64,000 nucleotides of DNA from a virus, in IMG/VR virus record IMGVR_UViG_3300047550_003482, positions 1-64,000 of that record; one strand, 5' to 3'. The notes below the pieces were generated by a model, which was not told where the DNA came from, searched no databases, and worked only from the letters and a program-made list of their open reading frames with translations. Shown piece after piece: positions 22,974 to 31,185 of the stretch. How positions within the stretch are numbered: position 1 is the stretch's first letter; every line of letters starts with the position of its first letter. A program made the position numbers and the translations under genes.

Positions 22974-23995
22974 CCTAAATACCTCGCAATCAAACCAACA
23001 TTCGTACTATCTTCACTATCGCCGTAAACTTTTATTTTAGAATTTTTGATTAAGTTTCTAACTTCATTATTATCTACTGTTATTGGAAATTGATAGTATA
23101 TATGATACTTATTTTCTCCTAGATAAACACCGCCAACACGACCTAATAGATCATCTATCAATTTCATGTTTGGATATTTTATAGAAAACGATACATATCC
23201 AGTTACTTCAACGCCTGGAATTCTTGCCAGTGATGCCCAATTACGTCTTCCGCCTGATGTTTGACTTTCGTCACTTACTAATGTACCACCCAGGCCAACA
23301 GGTGGAGGAAGTAATACTAGCCCATATAAGCTTTTAGCTAAATTTTGTCCTTGATAACTTTTTAGTACTCCTATCCAATTTACTGCGTATGAATTTTTTA
23401 CAGGGAAAGAGTAAAAGTCTTGATCAGCTCTATGTATAGACAATGCAGCAATGGGTTTGAACTTATCGTTCCAAATAACCATATTTTTATTGTCAAAACT
23501 ATAGTAATATGAATTATTACCGGGTAATTTTTTCAATAAGTTTTTATATAATCTTAAGGCGTTAAACAAGCTTTTTACATCTGATTGAGTAAAAACGTTA
23601 TCTGGTATTTTTCCTATTTCGGTTATTTTCATTTGTTTAGATCCAGATAACAATTGTTTGGCTAATTGTAGTTTTTCTTTATTAGGAAAACTTTCATCTA
23701 TAGGATATACTAATCCATTATCTCCTACAGAATAACGATTGTAACCGCCTGCCCCATATATAACCACACTATCAGAATCTAAATCATACATTAATTCTCT
23801 AATGGTAGAATCTGGCATTTCTTTTTGATATTCTTTAGCTTGACGATATATAGTTGCACTGTATCTAACAGTTAGTGGTGTTATTTTGGTCAGTTGCTCA
23901 CGTACCCAACGCTCACCTTCAACCTGACCTAAAAGATTGATTAAACGTTCTGGATCCTCTAAAGAAGCTTGTTGTGTAAATTCCTCTGCTCTCAT
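22970..23995 (-). CDS. Tagged fusion protein with an internal tag and GNAT domain C
   Basis: This 341-aa protein starts MRAEEFTQQ. Residues 1-121 form a unit with ATIYRQAKEYQKEMPD and MYDLDSDSVVIYGAGGYN. At residue 122 (ATG at 23632) a second, complete tag begins in frame (MKITEIGKIP), followed by a diverged GNAT unit (LKSYQGQNLAKSLYG) that matches the two downstream paralogues. Either two genes fused, or the inner ATG is used as a second start; only a weak GGATCT lies before it. Confidence 0.68.
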   Translation of the reverse strand: MRAEEFTQQASLEDPERLINLLGQVEGERWVREQLTKITPLTVRYSATIYRQAKEYQKEMPDSTIRELMYDLDSDSVVIYGAGGYNRYSVGDNGLVYPIDESFPNKEKLQLAKQLLSGSKQMKITEIGKIPDNVFTQSDVKSLFNALRLYKNLLKKLPGNNSYYYSFDNKNMVIWNDKFKPIAALSIHRADQDFYSFPVKNSYAVNWIGVLKSYQGQNLAKSLYGLVLLPPPVGLGGTLVSDESQTSGGRRNWASLARIPGVEVTGYVSFSIKYPNMKLIDDLLGRVGGVYLGENKYHIYYQFPITVDNNEVRNLIKNSKIKVYGDSEDSTNVGLIARYLG

Positions 23996-24019
23996 ATTAT
24001 CCTACGCATGTTGTATATA

Positions 24020-25747
24020 TCATCTTACTTCTCTATAACCATATCCCGCTGGACTGCTTCTTCCTAATACGTTTGTTACGAAACTATTAAATGCCAGTCT
24101 AGCACTTTCAGGATCACCGGATCTAGCTATAAAAGCTCCTTCTGGACGATTATCAGATACTCTATAAACTATAAATTCTGTATTACCAGGAGGTAAATTT
24201 GTAGCAGTATCAGGAGTAGGCTCAGTAACTGGCTGTGGCTGTTGTTTTGCAGCTTTATTATATCTTTGAAGTATAAACTCTCTAGATATATCGCCTGATA
24301 GATATCCCGCAATCAATTTACCTAAACTTCCCATCTCTAATTCTTTTCCAGGTGGAGCAATAAGTTTATACAACTTTTTAAGATATTCTTCTCTATACTT
24401 GTCTGGCTTAGTAGCAGCATCTACTGCTACAACAAATCTAAAAATAGTATTTTTTACTTGACTCCAATATTTCTCATCCAGCCAATCACCACCAGGACTA
24501 CGAAACTCTACGTAGGTGTCCTTTAAATGAACACTGACATATTTGTTTGTTACACCCGTATGTATTAATGTTGCGCCTACATGTTCTAATCCACTTTTCA
24601 TTTTATCTAAAACTCTTAATATCACGCCAGCTGGGTATATTTTGGTTTGATTTTGTATCATATTCAACGCACTGTGTGTGTATGAATTGCCTTGTCTGTT
24701 GAACATGTCTAATACATAATTATCACCTAAAAGTAGTACCAACTTAACATAATCAACTGTTCTACGATTTAAGTTAGGTACACTGACATTTATATGTAGC
24801 CCAGTACTACTATTGGTATAACAGTCATTGGCTAGTGCCCATGCTCGTACTTCTTCCATTTTAGTGATCATTTCATCTAGCGGCGATCCACCATGAGGTG
24901 TAATAAATTCTAGACCAACATCGTCATTGTCATCTGGATTAATACTGCCATCTGGCTCCACAGTAAAACAATCATCGGGCTTTTTACTTCCAATATGCAC
25001 CCATTTATCATTGATCCATTTGTAATAAAGACCGTGATGTTTTTCGCTATATGCAACTGACTTCATACCCATAGCATTCATAAAGTCTAGTGCTACAGTT
25101 GGAATATCAAAATCGCCACCACCACTCTCTGGCGCTTCAGTCCAGTATGGCCATTCAATAGTGCCATTGTATTCGTTATATACATCACTTGCATATCTCC
25201 ATCTTTGATCCCTAAAAAAATCACGTTCATCAAATTCGCCGTATTCTTCATCTTTCCATTCACTACGAACTTTATTAACAAAATCGTCGTCTTCTAACTT
25301 TCTATCTAAGAATTCATCAAAATCTTCGTCCTCTTCTTTCTCTGATTCTAGATCGTTATTTACAATGTAGTCACTTACAATTTCTCTACTATCACGATCC
25401 CATCTTTCCATTACTTGTTCATCCAACCATTCATTAAACTGTTCTTCTAATTTTTCCTTAAGTCTGCGAATATCTCCACGTGAATTCCTGTCTCCGTTTG
25501 CAAAAAAACCCACAGCATCAGTAATGTCATATACTCTTTCATCCATATCCATATCTGGTTCAGATTCAAAATCATCATCATTATCAGTACTACCGATGCC
25601 AGGAACTACCATTTCAAATTCTATACCTACTCTGGCATCTGGGATATCTGCAATCAGACGTTCTAGATTTTTAGGACTCATGTTGATTTCAAATAATGAA
25701 TCAACACTCTCTGCTATTTTGGATTTAGTGAATTCTACTGCTCTCAT
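24020..25747 (-). CDS. Tagged amidoligase-like (COOH-NH2 ligase) protein
   Basis: This 575-aa protein starts MRAVEFTKSKIAE, then S. After an Asp/Glu-rich stretch (residues ~50-190) it has the amidoligase_2 blocks: RVGIEFEM near residue 40, STGLHINVSVPN, and YVEFRSPGGDWL. This ATP-grasp-like/glutamine-synthetase-fold family forms amide or peptide bonds. The C-terminal ~70 residues (NTEFIVYRVSDNRPEGAFI) form a small extra domain. A packaged peptide ligase could modify cell-wall or host protein, which is speculative. Confidence 0.75.
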   Translation of the reverse strand: MRAVEFTKSKIAESVDSLFEINMSPKNLERLIADIPDARVGIEFEMVVPGIGSTDNDDDFESEPDMDMDERVYDITDAVGFFANGDRNSRGDIRRLKEKLEEQFNEWLDEQVMERWDRDSREIVSDYIVNNDLESEKEEDEDFDEFLDRKLEDDDFVNKVRSEWKDEEYGEFDERDFFRDQRWRYASDVYNEYNGTIEWPYWTEAPESGGGDFDIPTVALDFMNAMGMKSVAYSEKHHGLYYKWINDKWVHIGSKKPDDCFTVEPDGSINPDDNDDVGLEFITPHGGSPLDEMITKMEEVRAWALANDCYTNSSTGLHINVSVPNLNRRTVDYVKLVLLLGDNYVLDMFNRQGNSYTHSALNMIQNQTKIYPAGVILRVLDKMKSGLEHVGATLIHTGVTNKYVSVHLKDTYVEFRSPGGDWLDEKYWSQVKNTIFRFVVAVDAATKPDKYREEYLKKLYKLIAPPGKELEMGSLGKLIAGYLSGDISREFILQRYNKAAKQQPQPVTEPTPDTATNLPPGNTEFIVYRVSDNRPEGAFIARSGDPESARLAFNSFVTNVLGRSSPAGYGYREVR

Positions 25748-26298
25748 AAACTATGACCCCACCTGGTATTAATCACATTCCAGTTTATGATCTTCCATTG
25801 CTCATTGAGGTATTTTTTCTTGTCACTACCATAGTCTAAAATCCAGGCATGCTCCCACCAGTCTACCAACAACAAAATGTCATTTCTTACTTCATGATTC
25901 TTGATTGTTTTGATAGTACCATTATCTGCAAGATATACCCAGTTAGAACCTTGTAGACTCATGGCTACTTTTTCAAATTCATCTTTCATGTTGTCATAGC
26001 TACCGAAATGTTTATTGATGAATCCCAACATTGGGCCATTTGGTTTATTGTTATTCCTTACTTCTCTAAACTGAGTAAACAACGTGTTATGTAGGAAGAC
26101 ACCGGCATAATTGAAATCCATGTCACCTTCTTTGTTGTTATAACGTTCTGCATAGCCGTGGGCAAGTTTACCATAATGTAAGTTTATGGTATCATTGCTT
26201 AAAACGGGACTAACTTCACGTGGTGTGAAGTTAAGAGGGATAATTTCTAGATCCTGTGGTTTGGACCTAGATTCTAGGATAGAAATAATTTCACGCAT
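25744..26298 (-). CDS. Tagged Fe/Mn superoxide dismutase homologue
   Basis: This 184-aa protein starts MREIISILE, then S. The SodA/SodB metal ligands are all present: H41 (LHYGK), H70 (FLHNTLF), D146 and H150 (DWWEHAW); H47 and Y49 fit the conserved second-shell positions. The H41-H70 spacing is 29 residues rather than about 47, so the helical hairpin is shortened. It would remove superoxide. A TAAATA motif (26311-26306) lies 7 nt before the start and there is no Shine-Dalgarno. Confidence 0.85.
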   Translation of the reverse strand: MREIISILESRSKPQDLEIIPLNFTPREVSPVLSNDTINLHYGKLAHGYAERYNNKEGDMDFNYAGVFLHNTLFTQFREVRNNNKPNGPMLGFINKHFGSYDNMKDEFEKVAMSLQGSNWVYLADNGTIKTIKNHEVRNDILLLVDWWEHAWILDYGSDKKKYLNEQWKIINWNVINTRWGHSL

Positions 26299-26305
26299 AT
26301 CATGA

Positions 26306-26313
26306 TATTTATC
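26306..26313 (-). promoter_or_regulatory. Late-promoter motif GATAAATA
   Basis: GATAAATA on the minus strand ends 7 nt before the superoxide dismutase start. It would place a late transcription start just before the tagged cluster. Confidence 0.45.
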
Positions 26314-26335
26314 ACAATATGCGGTTTGTACTAAT

Positions 26336-26551
26336 TCACTTGCGTCTTACAATTCTGCCTTTAGACAAGTCATATGGACTTAGTTCCATTTCAATTTGGT
26401 CTCCCAATAAAATGCGAATCTCGTTTTGTCGCATTTTACCTGAGATATAACCTAAAATGCTATTTCCAGTAGGTAGTTTTACCCTAAATGTAGCATTAGG
26501 TAGGACCTCTGTTACCTGTCCTTCAATTCTAATAAAATCTTGTTTCCCCAT
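26336..26551 (-). CDS. infA: Translation initiation factor IF-1 homologue
   Basis: This 71-aa OB-fold protein matches bacterial IF-1 over its full length: [38 protein letters not shown] and [15 protein letters not shown]-1 occupies the ribosomal A site during initiation with IF-2 and IF-3. AGAAGG precedes the ATG, which abuts the stop of the 126-aa gene upstream. The sigma70 promoter at 26963-26991 drives the pair. Confidence 0.93.
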   Translation of the reverse strand: MGKQDFIRIEGQVTEVLPNATFRVKLPTGNSILGYISGKMRQNEIRILLGDQIEMELSPYDLSKGRIVRRK

Positions 26552-26932
26552 TTACCTTCTCATTGTTGCGGCATCAATAGCCTGTTGTTGATTGAACACT
26601 GGTTGCAAACAACTTTTGTGAACAATAGTAACACCCAATACATTAGACCCAGTGTATTGGGGTGTTTGCTTGGTGCTCACTGGTCCAGTGATCCAACTGT
26701 TAAGCCTATTGACTTTAACATTTTCACGACCAACTGGTACATTAAATTCTTCGTTTTTCACAGGTTGGATCTTTTTCTGTTTTGTTACAGTAGACATGGA
26801 CTTCCACTTTTGCTGGTTCTTTTCCCAAGAATCAGCTAGCTCCCTAGCTTTTTTTGCTTCGTCAGCATTGCGAAATTTTTGCTTAGTTTTTTTCTTACCA
26901 ATGGTAGAAAAACAAGGATGCATCATTGACAT
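26552..26932 (-). CDS. Conserved phage-type protein, 126 aa
   Basis: Basic N-terminal half (KKKTKQKFRNADEAKKARE) and a compact C-terminal half (LNSWITGPVSTKQTPQYTG, VHKSCLQPVF) resembling T4-like phage proteins of unknown role. It directly precedes infA and shares its promoter. Confidence 0.7.
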   Translation of the reverse strand: MSMMHPCFSTIGKKKTKQKFRNADEAKKARELADSWEKNQQKWKSMSTVTKQKKIQPVKNEEFNVPVGRENVKVNRLNSWITGPVSTKQTPQYTGSNVLGVTIVHKSCLQPVFNQQQAIDAATMRR

Positions 26933-26962
26933 GTTTGAACAGTGTTTGACTGACAGAATTGT

Positions 26963-26991
26963 ATTCTAATATATTCCATAATTTTTGTCAA
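26963..26991 (-). promoter_or_regulatory. Sigma70 promoter of the infA unit
   Basis: Minus strand: TTGACA (26991-26986), 17-nt spacer, TAGAAT (26968-26963). Confidence 0.8.
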
Positions 26992-26992
26992 A

Positions 26993-27307
26993 TTATTTTT
27001 CCAGTATTGCAATGACTTTTTCAGTCGCAACTAATTCTTGTTCTAGCTTTTGATATTGTTCGCCTAACTGTTTTAGATTACTCCATCGAGTTTCTAACTC
27101 ATAATTTCTATGAATAATATTCAAACGCTCTTCTATTTTTTGTAGGCGTCCTTCTAAATCTCTACCATTTAACGTTATCTTATCAGCAGCCAATCCAGCA
27201 GTAGATGTGTTTGATGAGGTGATTGTTTGATTAGTCCAATCAGTCCAATCAATAGTTGTTCCTATGTTTGAAAGTATTTTGTAGTTGTCGTTCATCAAAA
27301 AGCTCAT
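26993..27307 (-). CDS. Coiled-coil protein, 104 aa
   Basis: The N-terminal part has an NGRDLEGRLQKIEERL segment and the rest is a coiled coil to the end. The start overlaps the stop of the AbrB-like gene (ATGA). Possibly structural; unrecognised. Confidence 0.6.
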   Translation of the reverse strand: MSFLMNDNYKILSNIGTTIDWTDWTNQTITSSNTSTAGLAADKITLNGRDLEGRLQKIEERLNIIHRNYELETRWSNLKQLGEQYQKLEQELVATEKVIAILEK

Positions 27308-27483
27308 AACTTACGCAAATAAATTGTTCCTGTGTTATCTAAATCAAAATCTATGTTATCACCTTCTTTCCAACCCAATGCATCTAATAATGGCTGTGGA
27401 ATAGGTAATAACAAGTCACCTGTTTCAGGATCTTCTTGTGTGATTACTTCATATGTAGTATTGAGTTTTACATTATCTTTCAT
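27304..27483 (-). CDS. AbrB/SpoVT-like DNA-binding protein
   Basis: This 59-aa protein has the swapped-hairpin pattern LLLPIPQPLLDALGWKEGD followed by IDFDLDNTGTIYLRKL, as in AbrB/MazE-type transcription factors. It is likely a small regulator, homodimeric by family. It starts 1 nt before the end of the GIY-YIG gene region and is coupled to the coiled-coil gene. Confidence 0.65.
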   Translation of the reverse strand: MKDNVKLNTTYEVITQEDPETGDLLLPIPQPLLDALGWKEGDNIDFDLDNTGTIYLRKL

Positions 27484-28155
27484 TTATACCTCATTGATTA
27501 CCTTAGTTTTTTGTTTATGTTTTTCTATAGGCAACCAACCTTGATTCAATAGTATTTGATACTCATCTGATTCAATTCTTACTCTTTTACAGTCGCCTTT
27601 TTTATATTCTTTTTGATTTTTATTTGTAGCGATGGCTCCGGGTTTCCATAGTTCACTCATTCCTTTTATAGCTTTGCCTCCAGCTTTTGCAGCTTCTCCT
27701 GTATAAAAGGGATGAAATCCTGTTGATTTTTGTTTTTTAGCACTAGCTCTTCCTCCTGCAGCATGCCATGCTTTTAATTGTTCAGGCGTTTTAGATTTAA
27801 ATACTGCCACTCCTCCAATTTTTCCCGCATCTGATTGATGTTTGCGAAATTTATTTACATCATATTTTTTCAGTCCATCTAAATAACTCTTGCCACCGTA
27901 AGCCATATTATATGACAAAGGATCATTAACAATTTGGTCATTTACTATTTGTTTTTCTAACTCCCATAGCTCTTCTCTTGAAGACGCTTCAGCTAAAATT
28001 TCTTTAGTAAAAGATTCAATACCATATTTTTTGATTGCATTTAAAATGGCTTTTCCGCTACCCATGTATGAATCATTGATATTTTTAGTAGCATGCCTGC
28101 CTATATAGTACCTTCCGTTTACTTTATTGACAATTTTATATATGATGTATCTCAT
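27484..28155 (-). CDS. GIY-YIG homing-type endonuclease
   Basis: This 223-aa protein has a GIY-YIG domain at residues 1-95 (YIIYKIVNKVNGRYYIG, SYMGSGKAI, Glu in LEKQIV). It is followed by a Gly/Lys-rich DNA-binding tail (GKIGGVAVFKSKT, AWHAAGGRASAKK) like the Seg enzymes of T4. Probably a free-standing mobile gene. Confidence 0.85.
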   Translation of the reverse strand: MRYIIYKIVNKVNGRYYIGRHATKNINDSYMGSGKAILNAIKKYGIESFTKEILAEASSREELWELEKQIVNDQIVNDPLSYNMAYGGKSYLDGLKKYDVNKFRKHQSDAGKIGGVAVFKSKTPEQLKAWHAAGGRASAKKQKSTGFHPFYTGEAAKAGGKAIKGMSELWKPGAIATNKNQKEYKKGDCKRVRIESDEYQILLNQGWLPIEKHKQKTKVINEV

Positions 28156-28158
28156 ATC

Positions 28159-28698
28159 TCACCACATTCTGCAGGACCAGTATCTTGCCTTCCAACGTGG
28201 ACCTGGATTAGCACAATTATGTCTCGCACGGAAACTCTTACGTCTTTTTGGATTGCTTTTCTTGATACGCATATTCTTATCACCAAAATTTACTTTGACA
28301 ACATTTCCCTTTGGACCACGGACGTAAACCTTCGATTTTTTTACATCGCCCGCCATTGGTTTACCAAGCTGTACTTTTCTACCTTGGTATTCTGCTTCAT
28401 CTAAATCATAAGATTCACCTTGGACTTTAGACCCTGCAGAACTAGCATCTGAACTCATACCTAATATCATTTTTTCATCAATTGCTTTTGATTCAACAAT
28501 GATATCATGCACGTTAAGCAATTCAAGTGTGGTTTGATCAGCTTCTAAAATGATACCATCAGTAGTAAAACCAACCACACCTGTCTCAATAACAAAACTT
28601 TCAGATAATTCTATGTCAAAACTATCATTCAAATCAATGTATTGGTTGTCTTCATTGATTTCTTCTAATTTTGCAATAATCTCTTGAATGCTATTCAT
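28159..28698 (-). CDS. Phage-type protein with RARHNC...CRMW C-terminus
   Basis: The ATG at 28698 is preferred over the one at 28713 because GGAG lies 7 nt before it; 179 aa. The N-terminus (MNSIQEIIAKLEE) is acidic and helical and could be a variant tag. The C-terminus is very basic and ends in RARHNC...RYWSCRMW, a Cys motif I associate with several phage proteins. Possible head-associated protein; not proven. Confidence 0.65.
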   Translation of the reverse strand: MNSIQEIIAKLEEINEDNQYIDLNDSFDIELSESFVIETGVVGFTTDGIILEADQTTLELLNVHDIIVESKAIDEKMILGMSSDASSAGSKVQGESYDLDEAEYQGRKVQLGKPMAGDVKKSKVYVRGPKGNVVKVNFGDKNMRIKKSNPKRRKSFRARHNCANPGPRWKARYWSCRMW

Positions 28699-28719
28699 AT
28701 TTTTCTCCGTCATGTATAG

Positions 28720-29223
28720 TTATTTATTTAACATAAAGATTTTTTGCAATTGTTGAATAGTTTCTTTTGTTTTGCTATCTTTGTGTTTAATAGCTATTCC
28801 GCCTATTTTATTCCATGGAACAATATTTTTATCTAGGTCATCTACTAATACATTTGTTTTTCCATGACGTTTAGCGTACAAATATTTTTCTGATGTGAAA
28901 ACAGCAGTATTACTAGCACCAGGTGCATAACGATCTAGCCATTGCTTTTTACCTAAAATGCTGTAATCATAAAAAGGTCCACGTAATGGAGCACTGCAAA
29001 TAGTGAACTCGATATTATTGTTTTTGCAAAAGTTCAGTATCTCTATTCCACCGGGCAATGGTTCAAGGTTACTAAAAAAATCAAATACATCTTTTCCTGA
29101 ACTGTTGGCTAACCCAGTAACTTTGTCTTCGCGTGTGGTTCCGTTTTTGAGTTGTCGTAGTTTGCCATAGAAGTCACATAATACTCCATCCATGTCAAGA
29201 TATAAATATGGTTTGTTTTTCAT
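28720..29223 (-). CDS. HAD-type 5'(3')-nucleotidase-like protein
   Basis: This 167-aa protein has LYLDMDGVLCDF (HAD motif I, D-x-D), ICSAP (motif II-like Ser), KRHGKTNVLVDD (motif III Lys and acidic pair). This matches the deoxyribonucleotidase NT5C type. It lies three genes from a dCMP deaminase, which suggests nucleotide-pool adjustment. Confidence 0.8.
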   Translation of the reverse strand: MKNKPYLYLDMDGVLCDFYGKLRQLKNGTTREDKVTGLANSSGKDVFDFFSNLEPLPGGIEILNFCKNNNIEFTICSAPLRGPFYDYSILGKKQWLDRYAPGASNTAVFTSEKYLYAKRHGKTNVLVDDLDKNIVPWNKIGGIAIKHKDSKTKETIQQLQKIFMLNK

Positions 29224-29471
29224 TTTGTTACAGGTTTTTTGGGTCGATAGTCTACATTAGGAATAGGCGTATAATCTTTTTCGGTCATTTTAGTAAGTAA
29301 CTCACCAAATTTCAATATGATATAACTTTGTAATTTACTATCAACATCCTCATATAATGACAGAATTAGATGTTGATATAGTTTTATTTTTACCCTTATT
29401 TGTGGTTTAATTGATGGATCTTCCAGTATCTCAGAAAAATCATTGTCTTCTTTTTTGAAATAAAATAGCAT
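29220..29471 (-). CDS. Small phage-type protein, 83 aa
   Basis: Contains DFSEILEDPSIKPQIRVKIK and ends YTPIPNVDYRPKKP. It overlaps both neighbours by 1-4 nt. Function unknown. Confidence 0.65.
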   Translation of the reverse strand: MLFYFKKEDNDFSEILEDPSIKPQIRVKIKLYQHLILSLYEDVDSKLQSYIILKFGELLTKMTEKDYTPIPNVDYRPKKPVTK

Positions 29472-29674
29472 TATTTTGCCTTCAATATAAATTTCACTAA
29501 ATCGTTTTCTTCTTCAAACTTAAACTTATAAAGTCCTGGCATGTATCCTGCATCATCTCTTACTGTATAACCCCACTTGCCCGTGCAATTTTCATTGCAC
29601 CAATAAATTAAGTCTTTTAGTTGTCCAAATGGAATATAAACTTCAGTCTGGTAATTTGTATCTATGAACATCAA
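29471..29674 (-). CDS. Small protein, 67 aa
   Basis: Contains WCNENCTGKWGYTVRDD and an alpha/beta tail. It overlaps the 3-prime end of the dCMP deaminase gene by 32 nt, so it is translated within that operon. Function unknown. Confidence 0.62.
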   Translation of the reverse strand: MMFIDTNYQTEVYIPFGQLKDLIYWCNENCTGKWGYTVRDDAGYMPGLYKFKFEEENDLVKFILKAK

Positions 29675-30137
29675 CCTCGCCTCGACTTAGAAATTTTAAG
29701 CCTTCGTCACTTCTATATTCTTCTTTGTAGAACAGAGTTTTGATTCCCGATTGATAAATGGCTTTAGCACAATCAATACATGGAGCATGTGTGCAAAACA
29801 TAGTTGCACCTTCACTTGACTCGGTGCTTTTTGTTACCTTCATCAAACTATTCATCTCAGCATGTAATACTTCTGGTTTTGTTTTTAGCCTAGAATATTG
29901 TTTATTGTTTTCGTTGTAAGTCCATGCTGCCTTATCAGCAAAAGTTTCACGTTCATCATATGTATGATGAACATCCTCACAATTATTGTCCCAACCAGCT
30001 GGGGTACCATTATACCCTGTACCTATAATTTGATTATTTTTAACGATAACTGCACCAACTTTTAATCTAGTTGCATAGCTGAGATTTGCTGTGATATCAG
30101 CAATTTTCATGTAGTAGTCTATAAACTTTGGTTTCAT
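29643..30137 (-). CDS. dCMP deaminase
   Basis: This 164-aa protein has the zinc motifs LHAEMN (H-x-E) and APCIDCAKA (PCxxC), plus GTGYNGTPAGWDN typical of deoxycytidylate deaminases. It makes dUMP for dTMP synthesis. It overlaps the 82-aa gene by 4 nt. Confidence 0.9.
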   Translation of the reverse strand: MKPKFIDYYMKIADITANLSYATRLKVGAVIVKNNQIIGTGYNGTPAGWDNNCEDVHHTYDERETFADKAAWTYNENNKQYSRLKTKPEVLHAEMNSLMKVTKSTESSEGATMFCTHAPCIDCAKAIYQSGIKTLFYKEEYRSDEGLKFLSRGEVDVHRYKLPD

Positions 30138-30382
30138 TGAACGTAATTTTGTAATATGTATTTCTTGATTTTATCAGTACAATTACGTTCATGATATATC
30201 AAAAGGTCATTAACCTTAAAATTATTGCAAAATTCTACACCAAACCTATATCCAGCAAGTTTAGAGAATATGTAACCTTTACAAAACATTTCAAAATTTT
30301 CTTTATTGATTTTTGTTTTACGTTTTGGTTTTTGTTGTAGTAGATTGCTCTCTACAATGTATGAAATGCCGTTTAGTCCCAT
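30134..30382 (-). CDS. Small basic protein, 82 aa
   Basis: Lys/Asn-rich with FCKGYIFSKLAGYRFGVEFC. It overlaps the upstream gene by 10 nt. Unrecognised. Confidence 0.6.
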   Translation of the reverse strand: MGLNGISYIVESNLLQQKPKRKTKINKENFEMFCKGYIFSKLAGYRFGVEFCNNFKVNDLLIYHERNCTDKIKKYILQNYVQ

Positions 30383-30870
30383 AATGCAAAATAGTATTTA
30401 GCAAACAAGTCGATACCCTCTTGAATTCTTTCTTGATGCAATTTATGACCTTCAGCATCGTACCAATGTGAGGCAGGATTGTTATCTACAAGTTGAGAGT
30501 AAACACTTTTTTCTGAAGTCCAGTCAAATTCTGGCTCACCATGAAAATATAATTTTTCATAGCCATCATCTAGTATTTGACTAAATGACCAAATCATTTT
30601 GTCTAAAACCTCATCCCAACGTTTTGCCCCTTCATCAAAGGACTGATCGTATGATTCTTTATAGAAATCAAAACTACTTTGAAAGTCGTGGGCTTCTCCT
30701 CCTACATTAGCAAAATCACCTGGAATACCATGCTTGGTATTTTTAAGTTGAATCAACATTGGCAATATGATATGTGCCAATGTATGATCCATACCCCATG
30801 TGTCATACTTATCAATTTGAACGTCAATCTTCTGACCTTTTTTGTAGAACTTAGAAATTTTAGCTTTCAT
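30373..30870 (-). CDS. Conserved phage-type protein, 165 aa
   Basis: Contains DTWGMDHTLAHIILPMLIQL and RWDEVLDKMIWSFSQILDD, with many His, Asp and Glu that could bind metal. The sequence type is one I associate with T4-like phages, function unknown. Confidence 0.7.
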   Translation of the reverse strand: MKAKISKFYKKGQKIDVQIDKYDTWGMDHTLAHIILPMLIQLKNTKHGIPGDFANVGGEAHDFQSSFDFYKESYDQSFDEGAKRWDEVLDKMIWSFSQILDDGYEKLYFHGEPEFDWTSEKSVYSQLVDNNPASHWYDAEGHKLHQERIQEGIDLFAKYYFALWD

Positions 30871-31184
30871 TTTACTGTGATTTTTTCCTTGTTGTATAGA
30901 ATGATTTCCCCGTTGTGCTTTGTCATCACAAGTTCAATGTTCTTGAATTTGTGTGCATTAGCGATTAATTCGTCTACAGTTTTTCCCTGACAAATGAAAT
31001 CATGCTTTATGTTGTAAAGATATAGGATATCGTCATGTTTTTCTATGTAATAGAGATTTTCTTTTGCAGCAGAGAGATTTTCTTGGTTTTTATTTTCATT
31101 TTGTAAAACTTCATTAGCATGTTTTATACCAATGTAATATCCCCAAGCCAAACAAATAACTGCGGTACTGATCAATTCAATCAT
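30867..31184 (-). CDS. Membrane-anchored protein, 105 aa
   Basis: One N-terminal transmembrane segment (residues 3-20) followed by a soluble domain with the pattern KHDFICQGKTVDELIANAHKF. Its stop overlaps the next start. Confidence 0.62.
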   Translation of the reverse strand: MIELISTAVICLAWGYYIGIKHANEVLQNENKNQENLSAAKENLYYIEKHDDILYLYNIKHDFICQGKTVDELIANAHKFKNIELVMTKHNGEIILYNKEKITVK

Positions 31185-31185
31185 A

